A DNA stretch of 64,000 nucleotides from Papio anubis (Eukaryota > Chordata > Mammalia > Primates > Cercopithecidae). The stretch spans positions 120,238,189 through 120,302,188 of the forward strand of contig NC_044996.1 in the NCBI RefSeq assembly GCF_008728515.1, written 5' to 3'. A program made the position numbers and the translations under genes. The notes under the pieces were generated by a model. The model saw only the letters and a list, made by a program, of their open reading frames with translations. It was not told the DNA's origin and did no database searches. This document shows, piece after piece, positions 1 through 16,145 of this stretch (its first letter is position 1; each line of letters begins with the position of its first letter).

Positions 1-149
1 TGTAGTAGGGAGATGCCAAGTGCAAAAGACCAACAGCAATGCCAAGAAATCTAAAGGAGAAAAGGGTAGTCACTGATGACTCACAGTTGGCTTTAAGTAT
101 AGACACTCAGAAGTACCAAGGAGTGTGTCTGCAACATGGACCCCAACTG

Positions 150-400
150 GCACATTCAGTTCAATCCAATTCCTCAAGTATTTATTGAGCATCTACTAGG
201 GGCAGCACACTAGGAAGCACTGTGAACAGAGGTGTGGGTAGTACCCAAGTCTGTGCTGAGGATTCAACTGTGAGCAAAGCCATAAACTGAGACCAGGAGA
301 GTGACTGCAAGCAAATAGAAAATAATAATATTGTATGATAAGCACAAAGGCAGCACTAAGACTAAGAGGTTCCAGAAAGGCTGTTGAAACAAAAGTGAAT
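150..400 (+). repeat. Old interspersed repeat fragment
   Basis: The stretch opens with a 'caagtatttattgagcatctact' type phrase followed by 'gtgaacag' and 'agcaaatagaaa', the signature of a very diverged mammalian repeat seen again at 44115-44250. Only short blocks are recognisable, so limits and family are uncertain. The sequence on either side (1-150 and 400-650) shows nothing else I recognise. Confidence 0.35.
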
Positions 401-649
401 AAATAGAAAGATAACTGGGAAAATTTGAATATGTGCTGTATATCAGATAATAGTGTTTTATGAATGTTAGATTTCTGGGGGTAATAGTTATATTGTGGTT
501 ATGTAGGACATTGTCCTTGTTCTTGGGATAGTGTACTCAGGGGTTAAAATTTCATGATGTCTGCAACAATCTCTCAAATAGTTCTGTATATAATAATGTA
601 TTTGGTAAGGAAGGGATGGGGGGAGAAAGAGAGAGAGAAACATAAAAAA

Positions 650-822
650 GGCCTGTAGTCCCAGCTACACGGGAGGCTGAGGCGGGAGGCTGAGGCGGGA
701 GGCTGAGGCAGGAGACTGGCGTGAACCCAGGAGGCGGAGCTTGCAGTGAGCCGAGATCCGGCCACTGCACTCCAGCCCGGGCGACAGAGCGAGACTCCGT
801 CTAAAAAAAAAAAAAAAAAAAA
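650..822 (+). mobile_element. AluY-type SINE, 5' truncated, with internal triplication
   Basis: Only the right arm is present, followed by an A-tail at 804-822. The right arm contains GAGATCCGGCCACTGCAC, a variant I associate with Old World monkey AluY lineages. A short GGAGGCTGAGGCG-type unit is repeated three times at about 672-710, a local slippage expansion. No clear target-site duplication is visible. The following 823-1392 is unique DNA with nothing I recognise. Confidence 0.85.
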
Positions 823-1392
823 GATAAAGTTCCCAATTTAATCTTGAATGTGAAATTTAAAACTATACTTTGCCCAGCTATCCTGCTAGTTGGCTGAAAA
901 GAAGTGATTTTACATTCTGTCTTACAAAACAGAAACAATGAGCTCACTTCCAGAAACATGAAAGGGAGAGGACCTTATAACCAAACTAAAGGAGAGAATC
1001 ACATCCCAGCTGTGGACTCTATAAAAGAAATTCCCCAAAGGCCAGTCTGTACATGAGAAGGAATTCTCTGACCAGGGAGTGGGAAATAGAGATACCCAGT
1101 CAAGATCATCTTGGTGGGCTATGACTTTGGCTTCATTCATATCTTGCAACCAGGCATCAAGACTGTAATCAGACAGAGGCCTCAGCACAAAGCTCTACTA
1201 TAATCATAGAGAGGGGGAGCAATTTCTCAGCCATTGTGATTCATTTTTCAGACCCCACTGGAAATGTTGTAGTTTTACAATGCAATTAGCAGCTGCGGGA
1301 ACAGTCCAACTGATACCAGACATTTCTATAAATTGGGAAGAATTCCCAAAACTTAGTTCTGGCCATTCTGCTCAGTAATAATAATTACACTT

Positions 1393-2668
<1,276 letters not shown>

Positions 2669-2673
2669 ATTTA

Positions 2674-2905
2674 AGACAATATTTATTGAGAACCTACCAT
2701 GTGTCAGGCACTATGCAAAGTGTTTTCCAGTTAGTATCTCATTAAATTCTCACAACAAACTTATAAGATAAGGTATTTTAACTATTATTCCTATTTATAG
2801 ATGAAAAAGATGAGGTATAGACACCCAAGCTTACACCATTACTAAGTGATGCCATACAGTCAGATGCCAGAACTCACATCTTACTTACTGTCACACAGGC
2901 AGCCT
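2674..2905 (-). mobile_element. MIR SINE, reverse orientation
   Basis: The plus strand reads 'tttattgagaacctaccatgt', 'ctcattaaattctcacaac' and 'agatgaaaaagatgagg', the reverse complement of the MIR core and 3' region. It is an ancient tRNA-derived SINE. Confidence 0.8.
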
Positions 2906-4257
<1,352 letters not shown>

Positions 4258-4366
4258 CCATTGTTTTAAAAATGATGACTTAGGAATAATTCTGATTGTG
4301 ATGCCTTGGTAGTGATTAATAGTACAGGTTCTTAGATTTAGACCACTTAGGCTCTTTATCAGTTAA

Positions 4367-4795
4367 CTCTTGCCAGGTAACAAACTGCAACAAACTCAGT
4401 GGCTTAAAACCACAATCATTTATTCCTTACCCATCTGTGAGTGAGCTGGGCTTGGCTCCAAGTTGTTGTTTGAGTCTAGGTCAACTCAACATTTCTCTCT
4501 TCTTCTTTGGATCAGTAGATCCAAAGAAGAACGTGTTGACTGGAACACGTTCTTCTCATGACAATGGCAGAAATACAAAAGGACAAGCCCAACCACATTT
4601 CACATCTCTGCTTGTATCATTTCTGCTAATATCCCATTGCCCAATGCAAGTCCACGGCCAAGCTCAAGGACAATGTGTAGTGAAGGACATTCCACCCACC
4701 ACGAGACCAAAGCAAGTCACAAAGCCATGCCCAACATCAGTGGTGTGGGCAAATATACTCCTTTCCTGAAGATGTAAGCAAGAACATGAGTGTTT
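4367..4795 (-). mobile_element. MaLR/MLT-like LTR fragment, reverse orientation
   Basis: The plus strand reads 'gtaacaaactgcaacaaactcagtggcttaaaac' in pieces, then 'atatcccattgcccaatgcaagtc'. The same family is seen at 35516-35900 ('aatattccattggccaaagc'). The copy carries an inverted duplication at 4500-4556, described separately. Confidence 0.55.
4500..4556. repeat. Two interlocked perfect hairpins
   Basis: Hairpin one has 14-bp perfect arms at 4500-4513 (TTCTTCTTTGGATC) and 4518-4531 with a 4-nt loop AGTA. Hairpin two has 13-bp perfect arms at 4525-4537 (AGAAGAACGTGTT) and 4544-4556 with a 6-nt loop GACTGG. They share 4525-4531, so only one can form at a time. The pattern fits a replication template switch that inserted a reverse-complement copy of both flanks. 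Confidence 0.95.
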
Positions 4796-4811
4796 TTTAA
4801 CAATAACCCAA

Positions 4812-4965
4812 TCTGACACAGGTCTAGTCTTGGTTTTACCACATCAGCTACGTGACCTTGGGCAAGTGTTTTAACCACTCTTTTTGTCAGTTTCATCTTC
4901 TGTAAAATGGGGATAAAATAGTACCTATATCATAGGTCTTAATAGGTGAACGTTATCTGCATCTT
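4812..4965 (+). mobile_element. MIR SINE
   Basis: Contains 'acgtgaccttgggcaagt' and 'catcttctgtaaaatgggg', the conserved MIR core and downstream block in sense orientation. Confidence 0.8.
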
Positions 4966-5332
4966 CTCTAACTAGTAACATCTTCTACTTCTCTTTCTTG
5001 AATTTAGCCGTAGAGATTAAACCTTTTAGGCTGGCCTAATTCAGTCTGATTCAGCTACAAAAATATATAAATGTATCAATAAAGAATACACACAGAAGGA
5101 CTGTTATGAATCTAATTCCATTCAGAAGCTTAAGCTAAAAACATGAATGGCATTCTTGATTCGGAATGTACTCACACTATTCACACACACACCCTTAATT
5201 ACCAAGGTGCATTAATTTTGTCTCCTAAATATTTCTTGAATTCTCAATATCTCAACAATTTTTTAAATGGCTATTGTCTTAAGCCACTAAGTTTTGGCAT
5301 AGTTTGTTATACAGCTAAAACTAACTGATCTT

Positions 5333-5655
5333 TTTTGTCCCCTGCTTAAAGTTTCAGAATAGAGTCCCTCAAGATAAAACCCAAACATCTTAATTTTCTA
5401 AAATATGGCCACTCATAATTTATCACCGGCTAAACTCTACAGTCTCCTCTCCGACCATTTCCTCTCTTCCATTCCTAAATACTGCCATAAAATTAAAAAT
5501 TTTTAAATCTTTAAAATCTCACTTAATAATAAATCAGTTCCATTTATGTCCCTGGCTAAACCCACATTATTCTCTGAGTCCTTCCTGCATCCTGGTAAAT
5601 AGTCATTTCTTGTTGGCTTTAATTTATTAAACACACACCACTCAATTTTCAGTGC
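5333..5655 (+). mobile_element. L2 LINE 3' fragment
   Basis: Reads 'cccctgcttaaagtttcagaa' then 'aagataaaacccaaacatctt', matching the conserved L2 stretch that in better copies codes for the end of ORF2. It is very diverged, with indistinct ends. Confidence 0.55.
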
Positions 5656-6506
5656 CCTGTACGAGGTTCTTTCACTGTATAATAAAAAGTTACTGCTGCT
5701 TATTCATATTTTAATGATACTATGAATACAATGGTGCATATTCTGACTCCTAGTCTTAGAGAAACAGTCTCTGTTGGATTCTCACTGCCATTCGTTTTTC
5801 TATTTATCACTGGACTTTGCTATTATGAAAATTCCAGATATATCAAAATAATAGCATCATAGCCCAATTGTTCTGTTCAAAAATGATCCAACTTGTCTAT
5901 TTGTTTCCTGTTATATTCAATAACAGACCTTACAACCAGATTGTTTTAACTGAACACCCCATGTGTTTGTAGCTCCCTACAGAAAGTCAATAGTCCTCAA
6001 ACCACTGCTCTCATTACTCTTTTCCAGCTGCTCTAAGCTTATATACCATCACTGGGTTCAAGGTAGCCATATTCTTTCAGGCTAACACATATATGCTATG
6101 TATACATAGAAAAGGTCATCATTTCCATTGATTTGATAGTTATTTGGTTAGCCTGATAAATGCATATAATCAAACTAGATAATTCTAGTTCCAACACTGA
6201 TACCCAGTGACAATGGCCTCAGATTCCCACTTGGAGCTATGTTATATTGACCCAAATCACTCACTCATCTATCTTGCAAACCCAAATTACCATGAAACTC
6301 AGCAAAAAGCAGTAAAGAACCTGCTTTAAATTCCAGATTTGTGGGTAAGTGTTCATTTACATGGTTGAAATGGCATACTGGAAAGGTCTTCTATTTCTCT
6401 ATTCTACTGCCTACACACACAAAGCCACTTTTAGTGAAACTATTACATTTTCACAGTGATACTGCTGGCAGAATGTGACTGACAGGGACAAAACTAAATG
6501 TGAGCC
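5656..6506. other. Unique non-coding DNA
   Basis: AT-rich sequence with no recognised repeat, gene or strong motif. Confidence 0.45.
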
Positions 6507-6524
6507 AAGAAAGTGGTCACTTGG

Positions 6525-6849
<325 letters not shown>

Positions 6850-7179
6850 TTACTGTGTTTCCATGTCATCCACCCACTGGGATCACTACCCAACACTGAG
6901 GGGCCCTCCTACATTGACCAGCTAAGGCAGCACACAAAACCCACTGTGCTGAAAAGGAGACTGGTTTTTAAAAATAACCCTTTTGGTTTTATAGCTAAGT
7001 TACAATTATGCCATGCAACACATTTATATGAACAGCCGAGCTACACTCTTTTATTAGACTAAAATTCATTCACAGAGTCAATAAATATTTACCCAATGCC
7101 TGCTAAGTGGCAGTCACTCCATATTTTCAAAAGATGGAATGAAACTCACACTATGATTTACATTAATCCCTCTTACTGT

Positions 7180-7520
7180 GTCTCCTGTTCCACATAATTT
7201 ACTATAAAGTCTTCCTGTATATATCATCCTCTTTCAGGCCTCACACCCAGCCGCCAAGTCTAGTCAAGAGCATCTTCTAAGTATTACTTAACTCCGACCT
7301 TTGCTCTCCATCTCTACTCTCACCACTCAAATCCAGGCCTGGGTTTACCACAACTTCCTAACAGATTTGCATGCCTTCATCTTTTCCTCTTAAACTCAGA
7401 ATAACCATCTCAAAGGCAAATATGACCGTGTAACTCTCCAGCTTAAAATCTCTCAAGGGCTCCTATTCTATAAATCCCTAGCTCCTAAACATTGCCTGAA
7501 GTCACCCCTTTGTCACCACC
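7180..7520 (+). mobile_element. L2 LINE 3' fragment
   Basis: Contains 'accgtgtaactctccagctt', 'aaaatctctcaagggctcc' and 'tcctaaacattgcctgaag', the L2 ORF2 3' terminal region in sense orientation. It is ancient and diverged. Confidence 0.6.
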
Positions 7521-8114
7521 CTCAAGCGCCCCTCCCCCCACCTTTCTGGGGCTGTAAATAGTGAACCTGTAGGGCTGCAGGGACTAGGCAGCATGGTATA
7601 ATAAATGCACAAAGGCCTGGGCCACACCAACTTTCCCCTCCCACCAAATCTCTCTTACTCTTCTCCCTCCAAGCTCCTCTAGATATTGGGGACATTCAGC
7701 AAAGAATTATGCTATTTTTAAGCTTCCATGAGGTACAGAACCAGACTTGGGCAAATGACAAAAGAATTGTCTGAGTTGTTGGTTCTACCTCAGGCTCTGC
7801 TTCACTTAGTCTGAAAATCAATGCTCAGAAATTGACTCATGAACTACTGCACAAACTCAGGCAGCTTCTGTTTTCCATTCAGTTCCAGAAACCCAACAGA
7901 AAGATCCATAATTCAGGACCAGTTGCTACCACATAGAAAATTCTACCCTAAAATGGTGGTTGTGAGTAATCTGAGTCTTGAGGGTTGAAGACCACCCATA
8001 GGCTCAGAGCGGCCCACAGCAAGACCAGAGCCTTTTCAATGACATATCTTGATTCACTATGCCCAGTCAGCCTAGGAACCATATACCGGGACATCGTGGA
8101 GGTACCTAACTATT
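7521..8114. other. Unique non-coding DNA
   Basis: Moderately GC-rich sequence with no recognised repeat or gene. A C-rich stretch sits at 7520-7550. Confidence 0.45.
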
Positions 8115-8595
<481 letters not shown>

Positions 8596-9432
8596 ACAAA
8601 GACAGCTAGTATCATACTGAATGGGGGAAAGCTGAAAGCCTTTCCTCTAATATCTACAACATGACAAGGATGCCCACTGTCACCACTGTTATTCAACATA
8701 GTACTGGAAGTCTTAGCTACAGCAATCAGAGAAGAAGAAGATATAAAGGACATACAAATTGGAAAGGAGGAAATCAAGTTATCCTTCTTTGCAGATGATA
8801 TGACCTTATATTTGGAAAAACCTAAAGACTTTATAACAAAACTATTACAACTGATAAACTCAGTAAAGCTTCAGGATACAAAATCAACTTACAAAATCAG
8901 TAGCATTTCTATATGCCAACAGTGAACTATGTGAAAAAGAAACTTTAAAAAAGTAATCCCATCTACAATAGCCACATATAAAATTAAATACCTGGGAATT
9001 AACTGAAATAAGTGAAAGAGCTCTACAATGAAAACTATAAAACACTGATGAAAGAAATTGAAGAGGACACTGAAAACTAGAAAAATAATCCAGGCTCATG
9101 GATTGGAAGAATCAATATTGTTAAAATGTCCATACTACCCAAAGCAATATACAGATTCAATACAATCCTGACCAAAATACCAATGGTGTTCTTCACAGAA
9201 ATAGAATGGAACTGCAAAAGACCCAGAATAGCCAAAGCTATTCTAAGCAAAAAAGAACAAAACTGGAGGAATCACATTGCCTGACTTTGAATTATACTAC
9301 GAGGTATAGTAACCAAAACAGCATGGTACTGGCATAAAAACAGACTCATAGACCAATGGAACAGAATAGAGAACCCAGACACAAATCCACACACCTACAG
9401 TGAACTCACTTTCGACAAAAGTGCCAAGAACA

Positions 9433-9763
<331 letters not shown>

Positions 9764-10339
9764 TCAATAAATGGTGCTGGGTAAACTGGATATCTATATG
9801 CAAAAGAATGAAACTAAATCCCTCTCTCTTGCCATATACAAAAATCAAATCAAAATGGACTGAAGACTCAAATCTAAGACCTCAAACTATGAAACTCCTA
9901 CAAGAAAACATGGGGGAAAATCTCCGGGACATTGGTCTGGGCAAAAAAAAAATTTAGCAGTAATCCATAAGCACAGGCAACCAAAGCAAAAATGGACAAA
10001 TAAGATCACACTAAATTAAAAAGCTTCTGCACAGCAAAGGATACAATCAACAAAATGAAGAGACAACCCATGGAATGGGAGAAAATATTTGCAAACTACC
10101 CACGTGACAAGAGATTAATAACTAGAATATATAAGGAGCTCAAGCAACCCTGTAGGAAAAAACTGTAATAATTCAATCAAAACATGGGCAAAAGATTTGA
10201 ATAGACATTTCTCAAAAGAAGACATACAAATGGCAGACAGGCATATGAAAAGGTGCTCCACATCACTGATCATTAGAGAAATGCAAATCTAAACTACAAT
10301 GAGATATCATCTCACTTCAGTTAAAATGGCTTATATTCC

Positions 10340-10666
10340 CATAAAAAGGAACGAGATTATATCCTTTGCAGGGATATGGATGGAGCTGGAAGCCATTATC
10401 CACAGCAAACCAACACAGGAAGGAAAACCAAACACTGCATGTTCTCACTTACAAGTGGGAGCTGCACAATGAGAGGGGAACAACACACACTGGGGCCCGT
10501 TGCAGGGAGCAGGAGGAGGGAGAGCATCAGGATAAATAGCTAATGCATGCCGAGCTTAATACCTACACGATGGGTTGACAGGTGCAGTAAACCACCATGG
10601 CACATGCTTCCCTATGTAACAAACCTGCACATCCTGCACATGTATCCCAGAACTTAAAATAAAATA
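10340..10666 (+). mobile_element. 5'-truncated L1P 3' end nested in the L1MA
   Basis: About 330 bp of L1 3' terminus ('tgcatgttctcacttacaag', 'cacatgtatcccagaactta'). It is bounded by aaaatggcttatat(t)cc at 10323-10339 and 10667-10682. Younger type and same orientation as the host L1. Confidence 0.88.
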
Positions 10667-11545
10667 AAATGGCTTATATCCAAAAGATAGGCAATAACAA
10701 ATGCTGGCAAGGGTGTAGAGAAAAGGGAACCCTTGTACACTGTTGGTAGGAATATACATTAGTACAACCACTACGGAGAACTGTTTGGAAGTTCCTCAAA
10801 AAACTAAAAATTGGGCTACCATATGATCCAGCAATCCCACTGCTGGGTATATACCCAAAAGAGAAGAAATCAGTGCATTGAAGAGATATCTGTACTCCCA
10901 TGTTTATTACAGCACTATTCACAATAGCTAAGATTTGGAAGCAACCTAAGTGTCCATCAACAAGTGAATAAATAGATAAAGAAAATGTAGTACATATACA
11001 CAATGGAGTACTATTCAGCCATAAGAAAGAATGAGATCCAGTCATCTGCAGCAACATGGATGGAACTGGAGGGCACTATGTTAAATGAAATAAGCCAGGC
11101 ACAGAAAGACAAACATTGCAATTGCTCACTTATTTGTGGGATCTAAAAATCAAAACAATTGAAGTCATAGACATATAGAGTAGAAGGATGGATGCCAGAG
11201 ACTGGGAAGGGCAGTGGGGGCCTGGGGGGTAAGTGAGGACGGTTAATGAGTCCAAAAATAAATAGTAAGAATGAATAAGACCTACTATTTGATAGCACAG
11301 CAGGGTGACTATAGTCAATAATAACTGTATGTTTTTAAGTAACTTAAAGAGTGTAACTGGATTGTTTGCAACTCGATGGATAAATGCTTGAGGGATGGAT
11401 ACCCCATTCTCCATGATGTGCTTATTTCACATTGCATGCCTGTGTCAACACATCTCAGGTACCCCATAAGTATATACACCTACTGTGTACCCACAAAAAC
11501 CAAAAATAAAAATAAATATTAAAAATATATACATAAAGAAAAGTT

Positions 11546-11850
11546 TATATAACAGCACCATTTCATTTTGATGGATATCACTGTGGTCTTTTTTCTATGT
11601 ATAGATATGCATATTTTTACCAAAACAAGATAATACAGCACATGCCTTTTTATTTTTAGTCTTTCATTTTTTTATGTACAGTGGGTTATGAACATCTTTT
11701 CAGGCCATTAAATATTCCTCTACAGTATCACTTTAATAATAGCTTAGTATTCCATTGTTTAATTTAGCCAGTACCCTAACCTAGATTTAGACATTTACAT
11801 TGTCTTCATTTTTCATTATTATAAACAACACTGCAATGAACAAACTTTCA
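11546..11850 (-). mobile_element. Old L1M-like repeat, right half, reverse orientation
   Basis: Plus-strand phrases 'gttatgaacatcttttcagg', 'agtattccattgtttaattt' and 'attataaacaacactgcaatg' indicate a reversed old L1-related sequence, continuing the fragment left of the L1MA. Confidence 0.45.
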
Positions 11851-13199
11851 GACAATTTTGCATACTTCCATATTTCTGAAACACTCGAATGTTATAAAAC
11901 TCCTTGAAATCCACCTTAAAAATATAGCAAATCAATACATTTTCCTTAGGCATCATTTTCTCTATGGCTAATATCAAAATCACTGGCCAAAAAATAGCAC
12001 TTGGGAAAACTACTTAGATGACTAAGTTTCTCAAAAAGAGCTCATGTTTTTACCACTTGGTCACAATGGGGACTAGATGAGAGAAAAGGATAAAGCAAAT
12101 CAAACATCTTTCATATAGATAACAGCTATAAGAGGATGTTTCATTGGGAATTTTGAATGAGACACTTGGACATCAGATACCAAATGACTTGTAAAATAGA
12201 CTACTGTGAGGAAATTTCATAGTAGGAGAATAAGTACCAGTTAGATAGTTCATCCATGTCAAGGACATAAAAGGAGAGTGTTAGAAATTAAGAGAATTTG
12301 TAAGAAGAATAAATTTTGACCTTTTGGAAAGGACTGAATTCTGAGTCTCACCATTGTGTTTTCCAAGGGGATGAGGTGGGATGGGGGCACTCCATCCTGT
12401 CCTCAAGTCAGGTGAGATGGGCTCCAAGACATGGCTTGGAAAGCTTAATACATGTTCAACAGCAAATGGCATACAGTGAACCGCTGGTTGACTCACACTT
12501 TAGAAAGGCAATGTAAATGGAGACATCAGATTAAAGGGCTGCATCTAGGAAGCAACTACACTGCCCTTCAGTAACAGTTCAAAGGTGTATAAATCCCAGG
12601 GATCAGATGTCAACCCTGCTTACGAGGGCAGCCTGCTGACTGTGGATGGAGCCTCCAGAATTAAGAAGCTGTGGGGTATGTCATCAGGGTAAAGACGGAG
12701 AGAGGATGGGAGCAATGCCCAAATCAAAAGGGGGCCCAGTCGAGGGTTCCCGCATAACCCACAAAAATGATGCTGTGAGACAATCATCTTTAAACATTGG
12801 ACCAGAGATCACAAAGTCACCCTGAAACAGGGTGGGCAAATAGGAACTCTTTTGCTCCTCTTTCCCTTCCTCTCTTCCCCTGCGCCAAGTCCAAAGTGGT
12901 CAGGAAACTTGGACAGCAAGCTGGGGAAAGAGAAGCAGGAAAACAGAGACATTTAACTCTAATTCACATTTGGAATATCTGGGACCCAACAATGTTAACT
13001 GAATTGAGACTGGATTTGCAAATGAAAGTCACCTTAGAACTGTCTTTGTCCTATGAGTAGCCAGGGAATCTCGGGGCTTAACCAAAATTTTATCCAGTGG
13101 CTACAGAACTTTCTCCACAAAACAAAATGTAAAGGGACAACAGGCAACCAAAAAACAAAAAAGGATGCTTTCTGATCTCATCCCAAGAGTCTTATCTAT
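11851..13199. other. Unique non-coding DNA
   Basis: No repeat recognised. Frames of 66-87 codons at 12281-12516 and 12797-13060 have no recognisable domain and lack convincing gene context. Confidence 0.45.
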
Positions 13200-13430
13200 T
13201 TGATGTACCACTTACACAGCTAACATTTTTAGAAGTTACATAGGCCAAGAACTAGACTAAACTTTTTATGCATACTTTAACTAAATCCTCCATGAATAGG
13301 TACTATAATTATCCCCATTTTATAACCAAAGAAACTAAGGTCCAAAAACGAAATAACTTATCTTCGATCGCACATCAATTACAATCAAATCCAAGCCTGT
13401 TTGACTCTGCAACACATGCTTCGAACCATT
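13200..13430 (-). mobile_element. MIR SINE, reverse orientation
   Basis: Plus-strand text 'actataattatccccatttt', 'accaaagaaactaagg' and 'caaatccaagcctgtttgac' is the reverse of the MIR 3' and core blocks. Confidence 0.72.
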
Positions 13431-14804
13431 ACCATGGTGAATTATTCATAAACACTTTGGTATACAAAGGAAAACTCAAATTATAAAGATCAGATTATCA
13501 TATCATCATTAACCCAAATATATAGTATGTGCGAGAAAAACTGCCAAAATACAATATTATAAAATCACAACGGCAAGCAAAATGCTTGATTTTTTTAATT
13601 ACTCAGGGCTTAGAGCCACCTAAAAAGTTTCAGCAATATTATATTGCATACACGTTACAGATTAAACATGCCCGTGGACTGTCCCCATGTAATCACTATA
13701 ATATTTTATTATAGAATACCAGCATAGGTCCTGATCCCTAGCTCTTGGTAAACATGAGTAGCTGGAATCTATTGTTGCAAGGGCTTAATATCCCGTATGC
13801 ATGGTCTCAGCCTGAAAGAGAGTTTTCCAGGGCCTGACATCAATAGAAACTTCTTTGCTGTAGATTTTATTTTTATGAATTGGGATCAACAAAATGAGCA
13901 TACAGTGACCGCAGGTATTAGGGAATGCTTTCATCAACTAAAGCCGACTGGAGGAGGGAGAGGGTTATCCAAACAACTCAGCTGTACGTCTCTGTTAAAT
14001 GTGACTTAATCCCAGTTTATAAAAGCACCTGTGTTTTTTGTCATAGGGTTTACTGCTGCCAACCACGCCAAACAATGCCAACCCCTGTGCAGCGGGTAGG
14101 GGGACAGAGTTAAATGATACCTGTCAATGTCTAGAGGGATTAGGATGATACAGGTTCATTTTCACAAACATCCTGGGCTACATTTTGAATATGCCTTTCC
14201 AGAAATGAAATTCTACAGCACCATCTACCACCTCCACTCCTCATGGCAGGCTTACCTCATCTCAGGGGACAGGGCTGTATTTTCTCCCCTGCCTTCCCTG
14301 GAATGGATACTTCTTTCTTCCTTTTTTGGGGAAAAAAAAAAAATTGAATAGTGCTTTACCCCTGAGAAGCTCTTAACAAATTGTTAGTTGCACCATTTCT
14401 TTTGGTTTCCTTTCACTGACATGTCAAAATGTAAATCATCTTTCCTCCTCAACCCAAGGCTACTGACACTCGAGCATAAGATCATCAGTTCTTCCCTTCA
14501 CTGGTCTCTCCAGCCCACCCTCCTCCTCTCTCGCTGTGATTCTATTCATCCTCTTGCCATTGCCTTTATCCCAAGCTTGAGGGCAATCGCCAAACTCCCT
14601 TAGACTTTACGCAACCAAGAAATAAAAGCTTGTCTGAATTAAAAGCATTTCTTGGTACTAAGGAAATCTTTTTCTGCCTTCCACAGCGGAACAACGGTTA
14701 CACTAAAAGATATGCCACACACAAAAAAACGAACCTGGATGTCTGCAAACTTAGCCAAGGAATCAGAATCTGAAAATTTATAGTATGTCCCCAAGAACTC
14801 CCGA

Positions 14805-14852
14805 ATCCTTCGCCCTTCTCTGAGAACCATCCTTCGCCCTTCTCTGAGAACC
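14805..14852. repeat. Perfect 24-bp tandem duplication
   Basis: A 24-base unit beginning ATCCTTCGCCC and ending GAGAACC occurs at 14805-14828 and again at 14829-14852 without a mismatch, suggesting a recent local duplication in unique DNA. Confidence 0.95.
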
Positions 14853-15036
14853 GCTATGCAGAGCTTTGAGTGACAGGCATAATGGTGCAAGCCACGGTTT
14901 AAATTCTGCTTGCCTCATTCTCTGCATAGACAGCAACGGGCTGATAGAATGCAACTGAAAACATAATTTAGATGGGAAAATACAAAACGTTTTTCCCAGG
15001 AAAGAGGGGGGAGGACCGGAACATGGCTTGATCCAG

Positions 15037-15050
15037 CCAGCAGAGGGCGC
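15037..15050 (+). promoter_or_regulatory. Candidate CTCF binding site
   Basis: CCAGCAGAGGGCGC matches the core of the CTCF consensus in sense orientation and lies in unique DNA, not in a known CTCF-carrying SINE. Binding cannot be shown from sequence alone. Confidence 0.6.
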
Positions 15051-16145
15051 AATTTACACATACAAGTATAAACCAGCCTTCGCTGGAAGCTGTAAGGTCT
15101 CCTGCGATTTTTATCACAAATTTCCCATTTTTGAAAACCATATCCAAGCTCCCTTGGACAAAACTCCGGTAGAGTCACTCAACTGTCCCCTCCTGTCTAA
15201 ATAAGACTATTTTCTACTTCCCCCAGGTCCAGCCACTCAAACTGCCACTTTTCTATCCCTGGCTCTGGCATGGGAAAGAGGGAGGATCAAGTCCTTCAAA
15301 CACAGCTTCCCAGAAAGAGTGACCTGTATTCCCAAGTAGCCTTCATTTGTTTAAGAGACTTGCACCTAGCATTTCTTGATCAAAGCTAATGCGCTGTAAA
15401 TTTCTTCATTTAACAGACTTAGTCTGTTCAACTCTTGACACTGGGAATTGGGATTTCCCAGAACTATTAGCACTGCACAGTAGGCGCTCCATGCCGGCCA
15501 AGAACAGGGGATTAACAGGTATTTGTCTCAGCTAATTTCACTCTCTATACCGGGTCTATAGAGACCGGGGCTTCTTGGCCGAGTGTGTGCCACCCTGCTA
15601 ATTGGCTACGAATGTAACTACTCCAGCATGCCAATGGACCGGGGATACTCCACAGCCTTAAGAGGCTGGAGGCAAACGGATCCTTACCATGGGCACTCAG
15701 GAAATTTGAGGGTTGCTGGGCAGCACCGTAATTGTAAATGATTCATTTGCCAACTTCTACCTCCTGCTGTCTATCAAACTTCATCCCTGTCAACCATGTG
15801 CAGATCGTTCATAAACATTTTACTCAATGACAATTGCATCCATGAAATCCCGTAGTAACAAGGAATTTCCATACATTCTATTCAGAATGCATTTGCAGAA
15901 TCAAAAGTCCTACAGGTTGCTCCCATAAAATGCATAATTCCCTGAGTCAGGTAAAATCATTATATCCATGAGGATATTCACAGATTATACGAATTATTTC
16001 TGGAAAGAAGACGATAAAGGGACAGTTGTTAGTCCCTTTTCACGTGCCCTATTCTTCCATTTCTTGCTGATAATCAGACCCTCTTAGTGATATATCCTAC
16101 TTCTAAAGTTTCTGATAAAGGAATTGAGGAGTCAAATATTGTATG

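Larger units (their letters stand above)
13431..16145. other. Long single-copy interval with candidate regulatory content
   Basis: About 2.7 kb with no transposon that I can recognise, the longest such stretch in the window. It holds a CTCF core motif (15037-15050), a 24-bp tandem duplication (14805-14852) and a locally higher CpG content around 15480-15720 than the surrounding AT-rich DNA. Short open frames exist but none shows a known domain. Confidence 0.5.

Noticed and set aside
15551..15576. Palindrome-like GGTCTATAGAGACC element
   Set aside because: Arms are only five bases with a four-base centre, too short to support a claim.
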